A DNA stretch of 45,000 bases from Chrysomallon squamiferum (lineage: Eukaryota; Mollusca; Gastropoda; Neomphalida; Peltospiridae): the NCBI GenBank assembly GCA_012295275.1, contig CM022666.1, forward strand, positions 3,258,616 through 3,303,615, in the 5' to 3' direction. Positions 25,166-36,203 of the stretch are shown one piece after another. The notes below the pieces were generated by a model. That model was not told the origin of the DNA. It saw nothing but the letters and a program-made list of their open reading frames with translations, and ran no database searches. The translations under genes were made by a program, and so were the position numbers. Each line of letters starts with the position of its first letter. Within the stretch, counting starts at the first letter, position 1.

Positions 25166-25645
25166 CGAAAAATCATACATCCTGATAAACATATTTCATT
25201 ATTTATTATAGATACAACGACTGTTGATCTTCGCAGATTTATAACACAGATAACTCAGAACTGTACTTACCAAAACTTGCGTCAGAATACTAAATTGTTA
25301 AATACGTATTTAAGTTCCATATCATTACACATAACGTTATTATAACCAAAACTGATATACACCATTATCTAAAATATATTTTGAATGACATAAGACTCCA
25401 GCCATGATAAAATACAAGCAAAATGACGTTAATTTTAGAAAAAATACATTTTCTTGGAGAACGAATGATAAATAATAACATTGTGAGTTTAAAGGTCTGA
25501 AATGTGCAAGTAAATAAATATATTTCTTGTACGGAGTGAAATGAACATGAAACATATTAGTGATAAATCAAACATACATGCCAGCGCGTGATAAATATTC
25601 ATATATATTGACTGTATATACATGAGGATATAGTAGGTCATGTAG
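25163..25645. other. AT-rich intronic spacer
   Basis: Unique AT-rich sequence. A 71-codon open frame on the minus strand has no recognisable feature. Confidence 0.5.
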
Positions 25646-25648
25646 ATG

Positions 25649-25694
25649 ATATTATTATTATTATTATTATATAATCATTTTTCATCATCATCAA

Positions 25695-25756
<62 letters not shown>

Positions 25757-25854
25757 CTGTGTTACCTTTTCTCCTTTGTCCTTATTCTATACTTTTTAAT
25801 ATATTTCTTTCTTTATTTTAATAACACACAGAATTAAAGACCGAAATCACGTAA

Positions 25855-25890
<36 letters not shown>
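25649..25890. repeat. (ATT)n arrays and an (AT)n run
   Basis: ATT at 25650-25670 and 25695-25755; AT at about 25858-25891. Confidence 0.9.
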
Positions 25891-25892
<2 letters not shown>

Positions 25893-25899
25893 GTCACAA

Positions 25900-26170
25900 C
25901 GAAAGTGGAATGTTACTAATTACTTTAATTAACAGAGCGAAAAGTGCAGCGTTCTATTAAACAGACTTCGTCACAAATGCACTGCACGAAAATCTGACGC
26001 GATGTTCGCATCGATGAAATGTACGTTAGCCTCCTGCACGTGATATTTGACCTCGTCAAATGTTCTACAGCTGTTATCTGCTGACGTAGAAGGATATCTA
26101 TACGTCATATGAGTCGTATTAATGTGCTACGTTTGGTATGGACCGATATTATTTGATGCGTAGTTGTAAT
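25900..26170. other. Non-repetitive intronic island
   Basis: Unique sequence with ACGTCA-type words (25892, 26101) and GCTGACGTAG. No open frame. A (TA)n run follows (26188-26206). Confidence 0.35.
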
Positions 26171-26344
26171 CTATCGAAAATATTTTTATATATATATATA
26201 TATATAAACGTTTAAGAAATGATTCAAGGTTAAAATAAACTGTTATATTTGACTTGCGTTATATGAGTAACTAAATGATAAAAAAGTAGAATCTTAAAAA
26301 AAAAAGTTTGAAAATAATGCAAAAGCAAATATTTGAATATAACG

Positions 26345-26440
26345 CATACGTAAACTCACATCCATACGCACGTAATACGCACACACATACACGTAATACG
26401 CACAAACATACACGCAGACGCTAATACGCTCACGTGATTT
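26345..26440. repeat. 21-bp CGTAATACGCACA-type tandem repeat
   Basis: CGTAATACGCACACACATAC begins at 26371 and recurs at 26392 with one change. Partial units lie before and after, and a CACGTG E-box sits just past the last one. It may be an evolved CA repeat. Confidence 0.75.
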
Positions 26441-26464
26441 GTAAACATTCTGGTTAACGCTATT

Positions 26465-27590
26465 TGAAATATAACCCCAACGTCGATGAAAAATTAATTA
26501 ACTTGTTCCTAAAATATCAGTAGTTAAATGTTATCCAAATCTATTTTTTCAAAGTAAAATAAATAATTTTAGTACATTTCCTGTCTGGTTTATTAATATC
26601 ATATAATGCTTTATTTTTGAAAATATTTTTCTTACGTTTAATTACATTTGTGGAATATGTTTCTTTCTTAGAGAGGTTTGCATTTGTTTGTGATATATGT
26701 ATGTATGTTTGTGTATGTGTGTGTGTGTTTGTGTGAGTGTTAGTCTTTGTGTTTATGTAAATGAATGTATTTATATATAAACGAATATGCATATTAAGTA
26801 CTTATTTGTATTTCTCGATTGCATAAATATTTATAACACACGGACAACAATCATTTAATGTTTACCACCTAAAACCATACAGATTATACTATCCTTGGTC
26901 GATAAACCTTATTTATTCAAGTTTATGGCCGACTATACATTAACGTTCCCCAGAGTTTTGAATAGCAAATAGCTTCGCTTCTGTAATCTATGAAAGAACC
27001 GCAATTATTTACGCTTAAAATAACAGACATTTAATAAATAATGGATTAAATCAATTCATGTTATGAATGGTATTTGGCGATTGAAACAATACCGTACTAT
27101 ATTCGCAAACGCCTCTTTAATCTGCTTAACACTTTGATATATATAATCCCTCAAAGTATTTACTTTACTTATACTAGCGGATTAAGGTAATCCCAATCAG
27201 TGTGTGTTTCAAGTGATAATCGTAAATCATTGATTGATTGGCGTGCTGATCGATAATCATAACTCTAACACAACAACGCGTCGAAGTTAAATACACAGAA
27301 AATACCGCGGGAAACTGCAACAGCAATTTCGCGCAATTACGTTATTATAAAGTATTTGACTTAGTTCGCGCAAAGTCGCAGTCACGTTATTAAGTCGTAT
27401 TAACAAGCGATAGTATTTAGTTCGTAATAAGCGAAAAGCTGCTTTCGTTTTAGCTTGTTTGCATTGGAAAGCGAGTGATTTTGAATCAACATAACAGCGG
27501 AAAGTAAACAAGTAAATATATAAATTTAAAAAAAAAATAAATAATAAATAATAATAATAATAATACAAAAATTAAAAAATTAATAAAAAC
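26465..27590. other. Low-repeat intronic stretch
   Basis: About 1.1 kb with little simple sequence apart from GT words (26698-26740) and AAT units (27538-27563). Open frames (83 and 93 codons on the minus strand) have no recognised domains. Candidate region for conserved non-coding elements. Confidence 0.4.
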
Positions 27591-27604
27591 AGATATCGTC
27601 ACGG

Positions 27605-27809
27605 AAAGTTACGAAATCGACGATTAACCGAAAAACCGAAAAAGGAGTAATGAAATTGACACGATCACGGAAATTTACGAAATTTAGAATAATGCTGAAA
27701 GTTACGAAATTGACAACGCCTCGAACATATGTCATCATTATAGAATTTTTACGAAATTTACATTATTACTGAACTTTACGAAACTGAAGACACAATCAGA
27801 GTAACTAAA

Positions 27810-27842
<33 letters not shown>

Positions 27843-28035
27843 TCAACACAGAAATTGACGTAATTTATACCAGTACTGACACGTTACGAAATCGACAACC
27901 TCTCCAAGTCGCGACTTAGAGTAACGAAATTGACAACAGCCGCCCGCAAAAAAAAAGAAAAGAAATTGACATCAATGAAACAGACAACACCTCGAAGAAG
28001 CGCAAAATCTCGCTAAGCGGCGAAATTGACGTGGA
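27605..28035. repeat. Degenerate tandem repeat around an ACGAAATTGAC core
   Basis: ACGAAAT-like cores at 27611, 27677, 27704, 27751, 27778, 27885 and 27924, with weaker GAAATTGAC copies at 27652, 27851, 27963 and 28021. Several neighbours are exactly 27 bp apart (27677-27704, 27751-27778). The spacers share ATTAxTGAAxGTT-like sequence. Confidence 0.75.
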
Positions 28036-28039
28036 AATG

Positions 28040-28480
28040 TTTCACCTTGCTCATGAAATGTGATCGCTTCAGACAAAATAGCGCGCGGACTAACGAGATA
28101 ATTACTAAATCAAGTAACGTTAATTACCATGCAGCTAATTTTCTCTAACTCGAGCAATTTTAGCCCGACAACCAAAAACCGCTTGGCTTGGTCTCCTCTT
28201 TCTTTGAGAAATGTAACCGTTTATAAAAAAAAAAAAAAAAAAAAAATTGTGCCAACGTCTTCGTTGTTTTAAAATAACACCACGTCTTCTGACAAGTGTA
28301 AAATTGACGTTAGCTGTCGAGTGAGGGCTCTGGGATGTTCAGTCAATGTCACTGCGATGTTTTAATGCGTACGTGAAGCGTTAATTAACATGTGTCAGAG
28401 CTTACCAAGCGATCGTTCTGAGGTGAATGAAACTTTTAAGGAGCGTGAAAATACGCTAACTCGAGTGCGTGTTTATTGAT
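28040..28480. other. Mostly unique intronic segment
   Basis: Unique sequence with a poly(A) run at 28225-28246. No gene is seen. Confidence 0.45.
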
Positions 28481-28520
28481 AATGAACAGGTGAAAGTGAT
28501 GTGTTTTTTTTGTGTGTGTT

Positions 28521-28551
<31 letters not shown>

Positions 28552-28663
28552 CAAAATGTTATTTGTACTAATGAATAAAATTAAATTTAAAAAATCCGAA
28601 GTTTAAAACAGAACAAACCCCCCAAAATCAACAAAAAACTTTTCTTATTTTCTCCCATGTAAT

Positions 28664-28700
28664 AATAATGATGATGATGATGATGATTATGATGATGATG

Positions 28701-28754
<54 letters not shown>

Positions 28755-28761
28755 TTAATAA

Positions 28762-28837
<76 letters not shown>

Positions 28838-28838
28838 T
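28664..28838. repeat. (ATG)n then (AAT)n array
   Basis: GATGAT units (28668-28700), then AAT/ATA to 28838 with one AAG variant. Confidence 0.95.
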
Positions 28839-28969
28839 GTAGTAGTACTATTTTATTATAAAATTCTTTTCACCCTTTTTGACAAATTTAATCTTTACTT
28901 TTATTTGGCTTTTTACTTCTTATTTATTTACAAACTTCACCTTACTAACTTACTAATTTTACTATTTCA

Positions 28970-29005
28970 TATTAGAAATATTAGACATATTAGACATATT
29001 AGAAA
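28970..29005. repeat. Four tandem 9-mers TATTAGAMA
   Basis: TATTAGAAA, TATTAGACA, TATTAGACA, TATTAGAAA at 28970, 28979, 28988 and 28997. Perfect 9-bp spacing. Confidence 0.9.
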
Positions 29006-29159
29006 TTTAAACATAGGAAATACATAAAGTATAAAACCATAGATACAGAGCTTTTGTTTTGTTTTGTTTTTTTAAAATAAGAATAAGTATTACATCAGAT
29101 ATATTTGACAGTAAACCTAAACTCGTATTTCAGTTATCAAGTTAGTCATCTATATTTAT

Positions 29160-29235
29160 TTCAATTATTATCCGATTTATCTACGATTATCGATGGGTTT
29201 ATCTACGATTATTTCAACTATTATCCGATTTATCT
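29160..29235. repeat. Interlaced direct repeats rich in TTTATCT and CGATTAT
   Basis: A 23-bp unit (TTCAAT/CTATTATCCG plus ATTTATCT) occurs at 29160-29182 and 29213-29235 with one mismatch. TTTATCTACGATTAT occurs at 29176-29190 and 29198-29212. The array carries three AGATAAA-type GATA words and several TAATC words on the minus strand. Confidence 0.85.
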
Positions 29236-29355
29236 TTCCACTCAACTAACTTTATGAGTTTCAGTGTGTGGAAAGGCGAAACTTGTTTCATGAAATCAGT
29301 AAAGGATGTTTTGAGGTTTTTTTCTCGAAGTTTTTCTAGAAAACGTTCGGAACAT

Positions 29356-29356
<1 letters not shown>

Positions 29357-29386
<30 letters not shown>

Positions 29387-29757
29387 TTTGTATATTTGTT
29401 GATTAATTTGTTTGTTTGTTTGTTTGTTTATTTTCTTGTTTGTTTAATTATTTATTTGTTCATTTGTTTGTTTGCTATTCATTTTTTTTTGATTTATTTA
29501 TAATTTAATTATTAAAAATATATTTACAAACAAATTTATTAATTATAATATTACTATTTGTTCTTTACTTCTTTTTTTTGTTTGTTTTTATTCATTCATT
29601 CATTCATTTACTTATTTATTTATCTACTTGCTTGTTTGCAAATTTATTTATTTACTTACATATTTATTATTTATTTATTTACTCACATATTTACTTATAT
29701 ATTTACTTTATATTTATTTATTTATTTATTTATTTACTTACTTATTTATTTACTCTT
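29357..29757. repeat. TTTA/TTTG tetranucleotide field
   Basis: TTTA (29357-29388), TTTG (29408-29428), an AT-rich spacer, then TTCA (29589-29607), TTTA and TTAC mixtures to 29757. Confidence 0.9.
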
Positions 29758-29884
29758 CTAACGACACAAATTGTAGATACGCTAACAAACAAACACACAC
29801 CAGCCCACCATTCCTTACTCTGGGAAACATTTTTATTATTATTATTAATAATTTTTTTTTTCTAAATTTTTTTTTGGTGTGTGT

Positions 29885-30140
29885 AACGGCACATATTGCA
29901 AATATTATACCAATGTGGTAGGATTTTCGCATCAGAAGGCTGACGAGTTTTGCAGAATTGTCATATGCGGAAGACATCGAGCAAATGTCTGGAACATCAC
30001 TTTACACCGGCGTTCCCATTTGATAAACCCATCTGAGAAGACTAAGTTGTCGATTTTTCAAGCCGTTCTCACTTGAAACGACAAATCCGTGTGAGGTCCC
30101 GTAACCCTTGCTCCCTTGTGGATGTAGGGCGGTCATTACC
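29885..30140. other. Non-repetitive intronic island
   Basis: Unique, moderate-GC sequence that continues directly into the C-rich tract at 30144. Could be an old element fragment. No gene is supported. Confidence 0.35.
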
Positions 30141-30143
30141 TCA

Positions 30144-30193
30144 CCCCCAAAAAAAACCCCAAACACCACCCCAAACCCCACCCAAACCAATCC
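30144..30193 (-). other. G-quadruplex-capable tract on the transcribed-sense strand
   Basis: C runs on the plus strand at 30144-30148, 30157-30160, 30169-30172, 30176-30179, 30181-30183 and 30191-30193. The minus strand, which is the sense strand of the zic pre-mRNA, therefore carries six G runs of 3-5 with loops of 1-8 nt. Confidence 0.6.
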
Positions 30194-30240
30194 CACTCGG
30201 GACTGGTAAAGTCGTTTGATAAATTTAAATTTAAAATTTA

Positions 30241-30760
30241 AAAAAAAAAAAAAAAAAAATTATTATAATTCAGAGAAACATTTTTTTTTTTTTTTTTTAA
30301 ATACATTTTCTGTTTATTTTGTTTTATTTTATTTTATTTTATTTTGTTTTATTTTGACTTCAATACTACTTATCAAGCAGTGTCACTGTTGGTTCAAGAA
30401 AACCCGATTAAAAACGAGGTTGATGCGATTAATCGATAATCATATTATCGCAAGTTGATTAAGTTTGAAATTTAGTGCTGTTTAATGACATTTTGAAATT
30501 TTTCGAGAACGCTAACATGTACAATATTGAGAATAATAATAATAATCACATTAACATATCATCATCAACAACATCACGTAATTATTGTTATTCTTACTAT
30601 AATTAGTAGTGGTAATGATTGTATTTGCAGCACTAGTAGTAGCAGTAGCAGCAGAAATAGACGTTGTTGTTTTAGTAATAATAGTTGTTGTAGTAGTAGT
30701 AGTAGTGCTTATATTATTCAGGAAAGGCAAGGTTATCAAGTTTAATTCCTATGATTAGCA
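30241..30760. other. Poly(A)/poly(T), ATTTT run and short trinucleotide blocks
   Basis: Poly(A) (30240-30259), poly(T) (30281-30298), TTTTA units (30322-30355), AAT (30532-30546) and AGT/GTT blocks (30630-30710). No gene is seen. Confidence 0.6.
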
Positions 30761-30768
30761 ACAAATCT

Positions 30769-30800
30769 CGATTAACTCCGATTAACTCGGATGAACTCGG
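30769..30800. repeat. 10-bp tandem repeat CGATTAACTC
   Basis: Two perfect 10-mers (30769-30778, 30779-30788) and a divergent third copy, GGATGAACTC. Each perfect unit holds an ATTA homeodomain-type core. Confidence 0.7.
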
Positions 30801-30989
30801 AATTATACTATTCTGGGAAAAAGATTAAGTCACAATCCAAACATACACACACACACGTTTATACACACATACTAACCCACATATAGTAACAAAATTAAAA
30901 TAATTTACATAGACACAAACCAACAACATACACACACACACACACATATAAAGACATTCAGTCAGACAGAAACGCAAACAGAGAGATAC

Positions 30990-31011
30990 GCACGTACGTA
31001 CGTACGTACGC
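30990..31011. repeat. Self-complementary (CGTA)n tract
   Basis: CGTACGTACGTACGTACG at 30993-31010 is an 18-bp perfect palindrome with five CpG sites, in otherwise CpG-poor DNA. Confidence 0.9.
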
Positions 31012-31408
31012 ACAAGATCCTCGTTAAAGTTCCGCTGACGAAGAGTTCCACGTCGGAGTAGACTTAACCCGCATTCTTCGTACAAGCTGGTTAAACGTTA
31101 AGACGACATGTACCTCTTCAACCGTGTCTGCTTCGCAAATCCATTTCCCGGGTCACCCGTACATGTCACACAAAAAAAAAAAAACTGTGTAAACCTTCTC
31201 GTTTTTACTCCTGTTTCTCTCTCTCACACAAACATAACACACACACACACATACATACATCTATGACACTTAAACACATGCATCCAACCCTTTGTTATTC
31301 CGACCGACTGTCTGTTTGTCTGTAATTATCTGTCTGTGTACTTATCTGTCTGAATTTTCAGTGTTACAGGCAAACTGTAATCTCTTGAACAGCAAAATAC
31401 AAGTTTTT

Positions 31409-31575
<167 letters not shown>

Positions 31576-31676
31576 CTGATTCTTTCAGTATCTCTACATC
31601 CACTAACCTTTATCAAACACTTTCTCCCTTTTTCCTCTTTCTTTCTTTTACTCGCACCTTTTTAAACAATGTTAAT

Positions 31677-31678
<2 letters not shown>

Positions 31679-31715
<37 letters not shown>

Positions 31716-31778
31716 TAACTGACGTTCTCTCAAGTCACCACGGAGACCCTACGCCATCATCAACAACAACAACAGCCA

Positions 31779-31810
<32 letters not shown>

Positions 31811-31926
31811 AGAAGACGAAGCAAAAACCAAAACCATCCCACAAACTATCCTTTCCTTACTGGAACATTTTTTTTTTTTTTTTTTTTAGTTTACTTGTTC
31901 CGATTCAACAGAACTGACTTTCAAGC

Positions 31927-31972
<46 letters not shown>
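31679..31972. repeat. (CA)n, poly(A), poly(T) and (GT)n in close sequence
   Basis: CA at 31678-31710, poly(A) at 31780-31808, poly(T) at 31869-31887 and GT at 31930-31972. The CA and GT blocks, and the A and T blocks, are mutually complementary in nested order. Confidence 0.92.
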
Positions 31973-31974
<2 letters not shown>

Positions 31975-32240
31975 CGCTCGGTGTGTTTTCTGTATTACCC
32001 AGTATCTCTAAACGCGTTTCCCGTATGTAGAAGTCACCGGCTCGTTGCTCGCAGTGTTAATGTGGAAATATCGTTCTCTAAGTGTTATGGAATCGCTTAT
32101 CGAGAGAAGCCGCTTTTCGCTAAACTGTTTCACGTGGTTCGCGATGTTTGTGAAAACTTAGAATACACGGCTGAAAGAAGGACGCGATACGCGATTTCAC
32201 TGTGTGTGTACAGTACTCACTGTGGGAATTTTCTTTATAG
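31975..32240. other. Non-repetitive intronic island
   Basis: Unique sequence with a plus-strand open frame of 89 codons that shows no domain and runs opposite to the host gene. Not called as a gene. Confidence 0.35.
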
Positions 32241-32244
32241 TGTT

Positions 32245-32530
32245 TGTTAGAGTGTGTGTGTGTCTGTTAGTGTGTTATGTGTGAATGTATGTGAGTATCT
32301 GCGTGTGTGTCTGTATGTATGTTATATGTGTGTCTGTAAGTAATGTTATGTGTTTGTCTGTAAGTAATGTTATGTGTGTGTCTGTAAGTATGTTATGTGT
32401 GTGTGTGTCTGTAAGTAATGTTATGTGTTTGTCTATTAGCATATTAATGTATGTGTGTGTCTGTAAGTATATATGTATCTGTGTATATTGTTTGTGTGTA
32501 TCGGATAGTAAAGTGTGTGTCTATTACACA
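32245..32530. repeat. GT-rich degenerate tandem repeat
   Basis: GTCTGTAAGTA recurs at about 32332, 32356, 32379, 32407 and 32459, with TGTTATGTGT spacers. Units are about 23-28 bp for the first four copies. Confidence 0.8.
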
Positions 32531-32532
32531 TG

Positions 32533-32785
32533 TTAGGTGTACAAGAAATAATAAATAATAAAGTTTTACAGGTTTAAGTAGAAAGTAAACATAAAAAAGA
32601 CAATATGGAATATGTTTTAAATTGTCCTAGTATCTATCTAAATTTCACTTTTCCACATCACAAAAAAATTAATAGTTAAAAACTTTCTTGTTAAAAAATA
32701 ATAAAAGTCGCATGCATCTATGTCACAGTTATTTTAATTAAATAATTTAGTTTTAATTTTCATTTCTTAAGAAAATAAAAATAAT
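32533..32785. other. AT-rich intronic spacer
   Basis: No repeat of note and no gene. Confidence 0.5.
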
Positions 32786-32788
32786 GTA

Positions 32789-32841
<53 letters not shown>

Positions 32842-32860
32842 TAATAATAACAATAATAAA

Positions 32861-32913
<53 letters not shown>
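32789..32913. repeat. (ATA)n array
   Basis: AAT/ATA units with a few C and A interruptions. Confidence 0.94.
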
Positions 32914-32914
<1 letters not shown>

Positions 32915-32999
32915 CAGTTAGTTACTTCAACATTATAAAATATATTCTTTCTCTCTGTATATATATCCACAAGATATTTAAATACACTTGGAGTATAGT

Positions 33000-33545
33000 T
33001 TCACTATAAAAAAAACCCACAAAAAACAACAAAGGTCTCAATGCCACGACAAACATGCTTGACAATTGTATCGATTTTGTGATCAGTAGTTTAACTGGTG
33101 TTAATTTCTCACTGACATAGAAAGTGTAGTAGTAATAAATTGTTAATGTCTTATATCCATTTTACGCGATAAAACATAGTGATATATCGAGTGTAAAATA
33201 AAAAAAAAAAATAAAAAAAAAAATATTAAAAAATAAATAAACAAATAATAATATAGAATAAAGATATAAAAAAAAGAAACAAGTTTAAAAATTTAAATAA
33301 ATAAAATAATAAATAAATAAAAATTTAAATAAATAAAGAATAAAAATAATATAAAAAATAAATAAATAATAAAATAAAGATAAAGAAACATGTTTAGAAA
33401 ATTTAAAATAAATAAAAATAATAAAAAGACATGAATTAAAAAATGAAATAAAATCAAGATTTAAAAAAAAAAAAATAATAATAACAAAAAATAAGTAAAA
33501 TAATACAGAACATTTAAAATAAATAAATAAATAATAATTAAAGAC
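33000..33545. repeat. Unique segment followed by A-rich AAAT/AAT field
   Basis: 33000-33185 is unique. 33190-33535 is poly(A)-like, AAAT and AAT sequence with ATTTAAAT words. Confidence 0.8.
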
Positions 33546-33699
33546 AGTTGCTAGTTTAAGACGGATGATTAACTGTTGTTGTCTCTGTTTTCTTTGCTGT
33601 GCTAAGTTTTATTGTTAAAGATTATGGGGTTGTGTTTTTATGTTGTGACTGGGTTTTTTTACGTAATTTTATATCTGCGTTTTTCAAATGCTGAAATCG

Positions 33700-33734
<35 letters not shown>

Positions 33735-33975
33735 TGTCAGTGTGTGTGTGATTGTGCCTCTGTGCGTATACATTGTTAATATAACTTTATGTATTTTTAT
33801 ATGTGTGTGTGTATCAGTATAAGTGTGTCTTTATATTTATATATATATATATAACTACCTGAGTTTATTTATGTCTTTGAATATTGTAAATCTGTTTAGA
33901 CAATTTTTTCTTTTTAATTCTTGTTTTTTTTCTTTAAATGTTTATTCCATTATATCTATATATATATATATATAT
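33700..33975. repeat. (GT)n and (AT)n runs
   Basis: GT at 33702-33731 with variants to 33755; AT at about 33836-33853 and 33954-33975. Confidence 0.88.
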
Positions 33976-34259
33976 CTTTTGTATGTTTTAAAAATAATCA
34001 TTTTCATAATACTTTCTTATAAGCGAGAATTCTGCTACTGATAATTTTACCTGAGGCGATCATTTCATTTTTGTTTACATTTATCTACGAAACACAAGTG
34101 TCCGACCGTCCATATCATAATTTAATTTCACAAGGTTTAAGCTGTTGCAGGAGATAATCACAAATTTTCGAGAGTTTACTAGACACACGAGTGTGTCACA
34201 ATGGTGAACGTATTATAAAACTCGTTCAAACAAGATTAGCGAATGATAAAATAAATATC

Positions 34260-34267
34260 ACTTACCT
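34260..34267 (-). promoter_or_regulatory. Intronic AG|GTAAGT on the sense strand
   Basis: The minus strand reads CTAAG|GTAAGT, a consensus donor preceded by AG, about 8.1 kb into the intron. It could be a cryptic donor or a recursive (ratchet) splice point. The upstream pyrimidine tract is poor. Confidence 0.2.
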
Positions 34268-34398
34268 TAGTTAATCTAAGATATTCAGGTAAAAATGCAG
34301 ACAAGTGCATGCAAATAGATAAATTCAGGAAAATAACTAATGGAGAATTTCTATTTTTTTTTTTTTTTTTTTACCTTTAGATGTTGTGGTTGGGATGA

Positions 34399-34404
34399 AT
34401 GTAT

Positions 34405-34455
<51 letters not shown>

Positions 34456-34481
34456 TATATTTATTTTTTTTTTTGTTTTCC

Positions 34482-34530
<49 letters not shown>

Positions 34531-34533
34531 TTA
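34399..34533. repeat. (TTTA)n then (AAT)n
   Basis: TTTA at 34401-34455, T-rich turn, AAT at 34483-34530. Confidence 0.93.
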
Positions 34534-34559
34534 TTATTACTGAAATATAAATTAGATTC

Positions 34560-35310
34560 AAATAGGAACAGGTAAATGTTAATAAGCAGAGAATTTTTTT
34601 TTTAATTCTTAATTTGTTTTCTTCTTGTTTTTTTTTTTTTATATATATATATATTTGTTTCAGAAAAATTAAAATATAAAATAAAATATTAAATATAACA
34701 TATACAAAAAGAATACAGGAGAGATCAGATAAATGTTGATAAAAAGCAATACATTACATTTATTTTATTTTAAAAAAATGATAAATAAAATTTGTTTATT
34801 TATTTTATCTCTAAAAATAATGGGGTTTTTGTTTGTTGAAATATTTATTAATTTACATCCTCTAAATATTTTTTTTTCATTCTAAAATTCTAAAGCATAA
34901 TAAATAAAAAAAGTATATATATTTCAGGTGAGGTATAGACTAGTAATTAAGCTTTTTCAAATTTCATTTTATAACTTGTTTATTAAACTATTTCGCTTTC
35001 GATTTTTAAATTATAATCATTTCAAAGAAAAAAAAATTATAATTGAAAGCTCTTATCATATTTAAATGATGGTATATAATTAAAAATAAAATTTATTATT
35101 GAAAAGTATTAAACGGTAAGAGAAAAATTTGTAAAAATCATCTTCATCAGACCTTTAATGCAAATATTGTTTAGAAACTTATATTTCTATATTTTAAAAA
35201 TAAAATTATAATAATAACAATTTTATTTTCTGCTTTGTATTATTTCTTCATATTTATGGTTTAAAACTGCTTGAAACATTAAACTTATACTTAATTATTT
35301 ATTTGTTTGT
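34560..35310. other. AT-rich intronic spacer
   Basis: Very AT-rich with poly(T) and an AT run (34629-34653). No gene is seen. Confidence 0.5.
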
Positions 35311-35316
35311 TTTTTA

Positions 35317-35444
35317 TTATTATTATTATTATTATTATAACGTATTATTATTATCATCATCATCATCATTATTATTACTATTAATATTATTATTACTGGA
35401 AATGAATATTAATCTAAATTTTGTTATAATAATAATAACAATAG

Positions 35445-35510
<66 letters not shown>

Positions 35511-35515
35511 CAGTA
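35317..35515. repeat. ATT, CAT and (AAT)n blocks
   Basis: ATT at 35317-35337, CAT/ATT at 35343-35396 and AAT at 35437-35507. The ends are complementary. Confidence 0.9.
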
Positions 35516-35529
35516 ATATCAAAATGATA

Positions 35530-36200
35530 TGAAGTATAGTATAGTAAAATAAATAAATGAGAAATAACACAAACTAATGCAAAGAAAAAACTCAACCCAC
35601 CCAAACCTCCCCCTAAATAATATTTAAATAAAGAACAAAATACAATAAAATGAATCAAAAAAAAAAAAAAAAATTATTAACAAAAATAATACCGGTATTA
35701 ATTTCGCTGATAAAAAAAAACAAACTAACAGAACGAAAATAAAAATGTGCTGTTACATAATTAAAATATATCACAGTTCTGTATATTTCACAGGTGTCAT
35801 TTGCAGAGTCAAGAGCTCGGAAAATAACCCGCGGGATAGTGCGTGCAACAAGGTATTGCACATTACTGATTAAATATTCATGAAATGCATTAAGCAAAAT
35901 TAGATGTCTCATTTCCAGTTGAAAATGTTAAAAATATTTTATGTTTTTTTGTTGTTGTTGTTTTGGGTTTTTTTTCTTTTTAAAAAGAAGAAGAAGAAAA
36001 AAAAAAAAAGAAATACAGAGAAAGTCTTTATTTTGAAATTTGAGCTGATGACCTTTTTGTGTCATAAATATTTGTAAAACTTTTAATTTATTTATGAATT
36101 TAAATAAGAAAAAAGGCTTTCAAAAGAAATGCAAATTTCAGTTTGTTTTCTTGCCTTTTCATGTATGAATATGTATGTGTATATATGTGTAAACATTATA
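35530..36200. other. Intronic spacer
   Basis: AT-rich sequence with poly(A) (35658-35673), a unique segment at 35760-35920 and an AAG/A run (35985-36010). No gene is seen. Confidence 0.5.
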
Positions 36201-36203
36201 CAA

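Noticed and set aside
27287-27568. 93-codon minus-strand frame with a Lys/Arg-rich part
   Set aside because: No family resemblance; the N-terminal part is a translated AAT repeat.
30391-30402. Second tRNA box B (TTGGTTCAAGAA)
   Set aside because: It departs from the GGTTCGANTCC consensus and has no box A at a suitable distance.
31981-32250. 89-codon plus-strand frame in the intron
   Set aside because: No domain or gene context; it lies between GT repeats and runs opposite to the host gene.
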